A model generated the notes under the pieces. The model was given only the letters and a program-made list of their open reading frames with translations, was not told the DNA's origin and did no database searches. A stretch of DNA of 64,000 bases from Eonycteris spelaea (Eukaryota; Chordata; Mammalia; Chiroptera; Pteropodidae). Positions 50,972 to 60,986 of this stretch are shown piece by piece. The stretch is taken from assembly GCA_003508835.1 (NCBI GenBank), contig PUFA01000021.1, forward strand, positions 7,294,501 to 7,358,500, read 5' to 3'. Position numbers and translations under genes: made by a program. Each line of letters begins with the position of its first letter. Positions within the stretch are counted from its first letter, which is position 1.

Positions 50972-53900
50972 TCTTTTTCTTCTTTTTTTTTGTTCACTGA
51001 CGTGTTCCAAGTGCCAATTCTGTGCCCCAGGACACAGTAGCTTCTCAATAAATATTCTTACAATCAATGAACAAAAAAATATATCTCCTGGAAATGCAAT
51101 CTTCAGTAAATGCAGCAGGCAAACACTGCACGGGGACCCTCACAACAACCCCTACACCTGCACTGGTGTCTAGTGCTTTCTCCAGCCATGCTTACCTTTA
51201 ATGAGGGTGAGAAATTCCTCATGCTTGATCCGGTTCCTCTGGAGGTCGATCTTTAGGGTCAGCAGCAAGGTGAACAGGAATTTGTGCTCTTCGTACAGAC
51301 CCCGGGAGGCATACTTATAGACCTCATAGGTCATGCATTCAATGATATTAGCAATCCTCTTGCTTGTAATCGGGCTCTTGACAGACCTGCAACAAAGAAC
51401 ATTTAAATGAGGCTTATCGCACTGCCTTTTTCAATTTCCCATAAAAACGTGTTGAATGAAGAATAAGTAACTTTGGAGGGCTGACTCTTTTTTTTTTTTT
51501 TTTTTTTACACATCAAGGAAGGCCTCCTAAATCTAAAATAACAAGCATTCACTCGACATGAAATGACAGAGCAGAGTCCTCCACATTGTCTAAATCAAAT
51601 TTCCTGCAGGGCATTATCACTCATGACAATATCCTGGGAATTTCCTTGTTTAACAGAAACACGTGAAACCACAGGAATCAATCAGTGGATGAACAGCTGG
51701 TGGAGCTTTCTCCGAGCCTAATATGACGCGTGAGAATGATCTGTTAACACACTAGTAATTATGCTAATCTTAGAGTTAAAAAATAAGAAGAGTAAGACTC
51801 AATAGCAAAGGGAAAAGAATTTATAAATGTAAAGTCATCATTCTGGGCCACAATACGGAATTTAGCTTGGCTACCTGAGCCCAGACGCACCTGGCCAAGG
51901 AAAGGTCAAACAAGCCGAGGAACTGGCGGAGTGAAGTCTGATACATCTCATTAACCAAGCGCATCTCAGTGATGAGGAAGTAAAGGATGCTGCCCCGCGT
52001 GGCCACTGGAAGACAAAGAATAAGGTTGCAGGTACCAGGGTGGAAAAGAAACGGCCCAGGCCCAGATCAGCCTCAACGCTCAATGAAAACAAGCTTCACT
52101 TTTACATCTTATCAATGACCCTGCACCAGCAATGGCAGTCTAGAGAGATGCTCATTCTGTGTACTTAAATCTTATTTAAAGGCTTTGTGTATGTAGGCTG
52201 CTATTTGTGTTCATCAAATGGCACTTTCCATTTTAGAATTTCTAGATCCCTCATGAATACATTTTACAATTTTTTTTTTTTGTAGAAAAAACAACCAAAG
52301 GGATATCAAAGGTTTTAACACCCAGTATGTTGTGTAGGCACCAGTAAGGGCCTCATTCATTTTTAAGTGTCATGAAGAAGCCATTCCCACCCCTGGTCTC
52401 GAGTTGGCAAAACAAGGCATCTCAAAGAGGATGCACCTGACTCTCCACTGGTCGACAATATTGTTTCAGTCATTTTTGGAGGCATGATAACTTACTCAAG
52501 GAGACTGAATGCTTTTAGCAGGTTCCTCTAGTAACCAAGGAACAACATCAATTTGCGAACTGGTGGATAAGACAAGAGTTCCCACGAGGCCAGAGAACTA
52601 CCTTCCTGATACAAAGACCGTGAATGAAACACCGGCTTCCTATTGCCAAAGATAACTATGAACAGCTCACAAACGCTGCACTAATGCCTCAGATTTCACT
52701 ACGTTATTGTCACACATTCTTTCAACATTCTCCATCTTTACTTTCTAGTTTAAAAATAAGTTCAGAGGAACCTTAAAAGGTATGCCAACTCACACAAATT
52801 GTAAGCGTCTAGTAAATTTACACGATTACATTTTTTCATCTCCATTTTACTGAACAGAAATGCCACAAAACATAAATGACCGCCTCACTTTGCACAATGA
52901 TTTGCATAACGTCCTTTGTGCGATTTCTCTGATTCTCATTTTTTTCTGACTTCGTTTCCTGTGACATTTGTCCTTCATTACCAAACTCACCGGGTCTGTA
53001 TTCCTCGCGGGCCGAGTTGATTTGAATTTCTGTCTCCGCCGAAATTTCCAGCTTCTGTGTCACCTCCTCAGCTGTCTTTTTCGTGTTACTCAGCACAACA
53101 ATGAGACTCTCGTCTTCCACCAGGGAACCCTGGGTACTCGTCAGACGGTAAAGCAAATTATCTTCGAGCTCCTTCATCCGCCTTTTATTTGCAGTTACAT
53201 CTTCCAGAAGACGAGTTCTTTCTTTCTCCAATTCCTATTAATTTGCATAAATATATTTTCTTCTTAATTAACAACCATCGTTTGGGCATTCCTTAAAATG
53301 TCAGCCTACAAGGCTGCCCTCAAGCTCCTGTACTGTAGTTTCTATCTGCTGCAGAAAGCACGGACATCAAAATAAGAGGAGAAATAATGGAGGAAAGAAG
53401 ACTGGTAGAATGATACGAAAGTTACCTAAAATATTACCAACATCCCCTTTACTCTCTATTTCTTTCTAAAGTCAAATCATTTTAAGTGACTTTTGGCATT
53501 ACATTTAAGCTTGTTTTGAAGGCAACATATATTTGAAAATATATTGAAATACATTTGAAGACAAATATATATGCCTCAGATTAAATATATTTATTTCTGT
53601 TTAGTTTCGAGTTTAAAAGAGCCTTGTTGTGGTGGTTTAAATGTGACTATTTTCAACTTGCTAGTTGAAATAGTAACCAATTCTGTGGAAAGCAAATGTC
53701 CAAAAAGTTAGGCAAGCAACCTGATGCTACCACTGCTGATACGTTTAAATGGAAACATCTTCATGGCCTGAAAAGGCGCTGTTCTCCCCAAGAAAAGAGA
53801 AGATCTGTGTCCTTCCTGAAGGACCTGTATAGGTAGCTGGGGAGGGAATGGCTTTGGAAGATCACTGTCCCGATTGGCTAGTTCTTCCTCTGGTAGTTTG

Positions 53901-56900
53901 GAGAGGGAGAGACAACAGAAGAGAAAGAAAGAAAAGATGGGGCCGGCGAGGGTTAGGGAGGGAGGAAACGGCCAAGGCCGTGACACTGAACAAGGCAGAG
54001 GAGGCGCGAAGCTCAGAGGCTGGGAGCCGTCAGAGAAGGTGTGCTTCTGGCCCCGAGTCAAACTGTATGTGCAAGTCCAACTGTCATAGGAGAGACCCAA
54101 ACTGTGAAGCTAACGAAAGAATCAAAAAACGGAAAGAGCGATGAGTAAAGAGCATTTCAAAACCTAGGCGTGTCTTGGTTACAGAACTATAGATGTGAAA
54201 ATCCTCGCGCAGTAACTGAAAAGCCTTGAAGTTAAAATGAGGGTGGCATCAGAATCGTATGAAGGCGCAAAGACCAGCCGCCTCAACTTTCTGTTCCAGT
54301 CGGTCAAACCGCGCGGGGTGAACGGTGACGGTGAGTAGGACCCTACCAGGCTCCCAGCTCGCGGTCTGAGCACAGTGCTTCCGATCTGAGAACATTTGAG
54401 AAAAGGAAAATTCCCTCTTTCAGCAAAACAGAAGCACTTGCCTCAGTTCTTAATTCCTTGAGATTCAGCTACTCAAGCAAAACCTGCTTTTATCCTCATT
54501 GCCTCCCTCTGTTATTTGGTTATCTTTGAAGCTTCCTGAGTAAGTGATTTTAATTCATCTATTTACTAGATCAGACTCTCAAATTTATATTTGAAACTAA
54601 TAAAAAAAATTACAAAGAAAAAAAAAAGAATCTCGAATTTGAGATAATATAGAAATTAGTTCAAGCAAGTGACAAATAAAAGCTACCATAAAATTCCTTT
54701 CCCTAAGCAGTTTTACATAATAAAAGCACCGACACTATGGTTACACCAGGAGATACAGTGATAAAATGAAAGGGAAATTTTTCATTTTTTATGGCTATAT
54801 TCCTAAATGTACAATTTATGGATTAAGTGATCAGAAATTAAGTGGCTCGACACAGATGAAAATGAAAACGAAAATTCTACGTAAACGGCATGTGTAACCA
54901 AAATTCTAAAATCGCTAAAAGGAAGTAGATGACATTCCAGAGTTCTCGTTTCTAAATATCATGCGGACTCTCATTCCCAAAGAGTCTTTCTCTTCTCTAC
55001 CTCACACTGTTAATTAAAGCCAAAGATTAAACAACAGAACTCAGAAACAGATTTATTTTCCTCCCCACCACCAGTGAGTGAGCTGGGTGATAACAATGCC
55101 TGTTCGGTGTCTGTATTAAATTATTTCCCATGTCAGCTCCACCAAGTTCAGGTCCTTCTGCCTGCAAAGGAAATAAATCATTACCTGCCTGCCCGTCCAG
55201 AATCCTAGGCAATGATGACCTCTGAGGCCTTGATTGTGGGACCAGCAGAAGTTGTTAGTTGACATTGGTAGTTATCTCCTAATACATCGTTCCTTTGAGT
55301 GTCTGACTTGTTCTCTAGGATCAAGGTCAGAGTGAGCCTCAAGTTCAGAGTGAAGCTAGAGATTTTTTTTTTTTTTGTTTTTTAAAGGAAAGTTGCTGAA
55401 GGGCTACTGGTTTGCTGCGTGTTTAAAATGGTCTCAATACATCACTCTGGTGACAACAACAGGCTGTCTAAATCTACCCACAGGTACATCAATCAGGTCA
55501 ACAACGGAATACGGCCTTGATGTGAACTTGAACAACTCAGGCATTTAAAACGGCTGCCTTGACGCATACAGAAAAGTGGTGAGTCGGTTCGAAAGCCTGC
55601 TTTCCTGGCATTCACATGCTCCGAGGTCCTGGAGCACATCAGCCTGCAGGTGCGGCAGGCGGAACAGCTGAGCATCATGAGACCAGCTCCCGCATGAAAA
55701 GGCTCCTCGCTGCCCGGTGCCCAGGACACTGGGAAAGCTGGTAAATTTATGGAATCAAAGAACAGTAGTCTTTCCCTTGCGTCCTAAGTTATTGTCCCAA
55801 GCCATTCTTATTGTCACAAGAAGAATCTATACACCATGAGGGCACAACTCACCTGACTGAAGAAGCTTGCCATTTGTTTCAGTCCTTCGTTTAAGGGACT
55901 TCCTTCAATACCTTCCAACAGCTCCCTCTCTGTGGGATCTTCCTGGCTTCCAATAGCTCCCCACCACCCACCCAGCTCTATAACATTCTAAATTGATATT
56001 TTATGTTTTTAATCACCCAAAAGTGATCATAGTCAGAGAGACTGAATTGTCACTGAAGTTGAAGGAGTAATTTGGAGGTTAAAAAACATTTTCTATCTGT
56101 GTCCATAGGGCACAGACATACTCTCTTCTCAGCTGAGTCACTGGATTACAGGAAGTGCCCTGAAAGCACCAGAGACTCCCTCAGACCTACTCGCCACCAC
56201 CCAGCCTGGGAAGATTCAGCGAAGTAAGAAGATTCAGGATTCAGTAGGAAGAATAGATGCTGCACAAAACAAAACAACAAAACAAAATAAACAAAACAAA
56301 ACAAAAGCATGCTGCTTGCAGAAAGTACACTACTTGAAATTTATCAAAGTCCAGTCCAGCAGCTCACTTCTTGCATGAGAAAAGAAAATACAGGTTACAC
56401 GTCGTATTATAATGTGGTAAGGGTCGTCTGCGTAAGACGACCCTCTATTATGACAAGAACATGAAGGTCACATGCTCTGGCGACACTTCTTTACAAGAAT
56501 TATTTCCTGCGAACCTGGAACAGATTCTGATCATGAGACAACAGTAAAGGAGTACATTTTTCAAGACATTCAACTTTCCAGAAGTAAGAAAAAAGGCCTG
56601 GCCCGTTCGAAGTCTTTTCAGAGCCGAAGTGCTCCTCGGTTCGTCTTAAACCTCTGCTAGAACAATTACGGCTCAGCGCTGGTGTTGCTTTGTTCTGTCG
56701 CAGCCAAAACCTGTCAGGCTATGTTATTTTTTTCCAAGGAGACTCTCTTCATCTCAGCCGAAAACAAAGAAAACCAAGGCAAGGATATTATTTAAACTAC
56801 CACCACAGCCCCTTCTCTCTCTGAGGCCAGCGTCACAGGTGAAAACAAAGCCTAAGATACGAAGACCAGATCCTGTCACAAAGACAACATTCCATGCTGG

Positions 56901-59900
56901 GGATCAAGACCCCCAGTCCATACCGATGTAATGACATGGCCATGCGAAACTTCCTCGGCCACGTCTACTGAGACCCCGAAAAATACACAAGCAGGTGTTT
57001 TGAAGGTGTGAGCACTTCGGTAGATAATCTGTGGTAGGCACTCCGGCACCCGTTCCTGCCACACTGAGGTCACCAGCCATGTGAATTTATTACCGAGTCG
57101 GGATAAATGCTCTCAAAGCAACTTCCAACTGTATGACCCGTCATGTATGTAGTGTAAATAAAAAAAAAAATAGAGAAGATTCATAAAATAAGGAAGGGGG
57201 GAGAGGGGGAGACAGACAGACATACAGAAGGGCTCAGAAGAGCGAGTGTGACACACAACGTACAGGAAAGGCAGAAACAAGGGGAGGGACGGACTCCAAG
57301 GATTTTGCCGATAGTCTTAACCTAAATAAATCTTTAGGTCAGGGGAGAGGGGGCCGCAGAGTAAAAAACTCCTCATTGCTACTGAATTAGAGGAAAAGCA
57401 ACAGCGACTTTCTGGGTTCGTCCGGCTTCACCAAAGCAGGCCTATTAATTTCTCCGCCTAAGACTCACATGTAGCCTAGAGAAGATGCTGACTCAGAACA
57501 AGGAAATTTCTAAATTATTGGCCATGTTTCAATGAGCTTGAAGTTATCCCACGAAATAAAAGTAGAGAAAACGGATCTGGAGTTATGTCTGTAGAGCATA
57601 ACCAAGCCAGAAGCCTCCAGAAGGTGCTCAGGGAGAACCCAGGGTCACAAACATCTTCTCACAAAGTATGTAGACCTCTCTCAGATAATGAATAGGAACT
57701 GGAAATGTGGTGTATTATCTACGTACATTTAAATTTTACATTCCAAAAGCGTAATGATGAATCGAACGAAAAGAAAACAATAGACATGTACTAGAAACCT
57801 AAATATTCAAAGGTGAATAGAACTCACAACAGAAGACAAACTCTTCAGAAAAAGTAATATAAAACCAGAATAATGAAGCTGAAAATGAGACTGATATTCA
57901 GTCCCACAGGTGCATCATTAGTCCATATGAAACCGGGCTGGTGAGATACGTGATTTGTGAGATGCAGATGAAACGTATTGGGTAGATACCTGGTTACTGG
58001 TTATCTAAGATACTTGGCAATGAATAATGGAAAAAAAAAATAAGGATGAAAGAGGGGAAATTCAATCCCAGTATGATTTTAATCATATTGTTTTCACCAA
58101 CGCAAAAAGTCACAACACCATGTAGAAAGAAGGGGGCTGAGCCTCACTCACCTGCTTCTCTGTGAGAATAACTCTCCCCAGCAACTGATCTTCCAGACCC
58201 TTCGCGGTGACAGCAAAGTCGACAACGGAGGTCCGAGCGCTGACCTCGGGCGTGTAGGCCGGGTTGGGCAGCTTGGTGGTGATGTACAGTCGGAAGCCGC
58301 CCATCACATCTACCTCCTGTCACCGACTTTCACCTTTTTTATAAAGAGAAAGTAAAAGTCATAAAACAGAGCTTCACACCACTGTGTCTTTTTTTGTACA
58401 GGACCAAGTATCGCTTTAAACAATTATATGCCTGGAGATGATTCACACTAAAAAAGAAATAAATGGTCATCAGGCAGTCGCAGGGCTCCAAGCCACCAGG
58501 GAGGGAGGGAGAGAAGGAAATTCAATATGTACCTTACAATAAATGTCAAATGTCTCGCCAAAACATTTGTGAACATACTGCGGAAGTGAGATGGGGTGTC
58601 CTCGCATAAAATGTGGTTTGGAAGTCAAGGCTAATGACATCGGGCGTGCACCAAAGGGGCATGCAAAGTTTTATCACTCACATAATGAGATTTTCTGGGG
58701 AGAGTGGGCTAGGTTCCCAAGCAGGTCCAAAAAAAGTCACTCGAGAGAAGCAGGATGGGCAGCTGTTTTCGGGTTTTGCCATGGTCAGGGAACAGGGCTA
58801 GAGGGAGTCGACCCGGAGGTACAGCTAGGGGGTGACATCATGTGACTTTCTCACGCGTGCCAACGGAGCAGGTGCCCAGAGCTTCTTAACAGCTGGCCCA
58901 GATTTGGGATGGAAGGGACGAGGGCATGCTGCTGGGGCCGGGACACCAAACATCCAGTCCAACGTCAAGGAGGTCGGATGCATTCATCACGCAGGTGAAG
59001 GAGACATGCCTAAAAGGACTACTTTTGAATACTTGCACCCCAGCTCCGGAAGTGTAGAAGGGAAAGGCAAACGCCTCTTGCCGCAGACTTGAATTGGAGT
59101 TGCTGCCTACGGAGGAAATGTCATCTATGCCACATTTTCCTGGCCTCATCGTAACTGTTCTGTACATCAACAACAGATTTAACCTGCCTTGAAGGTGGAC
59201 CCGGTCTTAATGAAGTTTCTCTCCAAGACGTTATCCAGAACTGGATCTAATTCCTCCCCGACATCTTCGATCAGCAAGGGCCTTCCGAGAGAAAGACTGT
59301 CCTCCAGGTGGTTTCTGAAGTACTTGTGATTTAGAGATGTGATCTAGAAACCAGACCAAAATGTTTGCTCTCGACAGATGCTCTCATGATGCAGCGCACA
59401 GATAACTGAGAGAAAGTGGTGCCTAAGCATTTCAGCACAGGAGACAGAGAAGTCAGAGACCCTGACTTAGAAGCACGCTTGGTAAAATGGTACAGAACGC
59501 TTATACACTGTTTCCACTCTTTTCCTTAGCAAACCATCGTTCCCTTTTTACTGGAAAGCACGTAAAAGCTCTGTGTGGCTTTGCCGCCTTTTCCTCCACC
59601 ACCACTTCTGCGACAAATAACCATGGATTGGTTACGAAGTGTCCAAATAAAGTGCTGACACTTCATGTGACACAGCTCCCTCCCTGCTCGGTTCATCGAG
59701 AGCCTGAGGCCCAAACAGAAGTCAGTCTGAAACCTTTGAAAGATGGCCTCAGTGGAGTGCCACGCGACCACCAATAATGCGATTTTCAGAAATTACTTCG
59801 AAATATTACTATCTAACTATTAAGATGTAAAACTGTCTCTAAATATCAACTATTCTCTATTCTCAGATACGTGTTGATCTGAGGCAATGACACTTGACTA

Positions 59901-60905
59901 ATGGCATAAATATACCTGAGCAGCAGTTACCTGGAGCTCATTTTGGCTTTCTTTATTTTTAATCCAGATCTTGCCTTGAGTCTGAGGATCGATTAGCAAA
60001 GGATAGCGAGATGCCTTTGTGACGATAATTCCATTCTGGATGGACAGGTCATCATTCGGCAGGCCTTGGAGGGTCCATTCACTAATGGTAGGAGCATCGA
60101 TCAGCATCTCGTTGAGATTTAGACTGTCTCCAAAGGGAATTTCCCTGGCTTTCATTTCCTTCTGCCAGTCATGTAAGAGCAGATTGCGAAATTCTTGGTT
60201 AAACGGACCAGAATAAGACAGAAAAGCCGTGGCCAACAACACATCCCCTAAAATGGAAAATAAAACACCACTGAAACGCTTTATGATCAGTCTTGTAATT
60301 GTGCAGAATATTAAGAACAAAAATAATAACCATTCTTTGAAACAAAATTCCAGATATCGAATTGTAACCACATGTTGCCGTGCCTTAGTGAATAAGCAGT
60401 AGTTTAGTTCATTGTTAAAGAGGATCCAAATGGTCCACCACAAGCTGGCTGCTTACAGTCAAACTCTGGACCATTCTGACTCTTGATGAATATGAGAGGA
60501 TGACTTCTGAGTTTAAGATATTAAACCTCAGAAGACAAAGCCTCCATTCAAAGTAACCGTGATCATTATCACCATTTACTCCTAGAAGAATTTGAAGGTG
60601 ATCTGATAGTTTATCCTCCTTACCTTTTTCTACAAAGGGGATCAAACATATGGTGATGGAAGGAGATCTGACTTTGGGTGTTGAATACACAATGCGATGT
60701 ATATTTTGGGTGTCGAATACACAATGCAATATATAGATGATGTATTATAAAATTTTATACTTGAAACCTATGTAATTTTATTAACCAATGTCATTGCATT
60801 AAATTTAGAAATGACCTGATAATAAGAGGATTAAATGTCACTAACACATCAAATAAGGTTGCATAGATGCCAGACAAATAATATTCATCCTTCTGAAATA
60901 GCTGG

Positions 60906-60986
<81 letters not shown>

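Larger units (their letters stand above)
47107..51195 (-). other. DNAH5: DNAH5 intron (11th to 12th exon from the end)
   Basis: A 4.1-kb intron with MIR (47320-47520), a MIR split by an L1 (49085-49720), a purine-rich GA stretch at 50065-50130, and L2 with an embedded CA repeat (50560-51065). No exon is seen. Confidence 0.75.
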
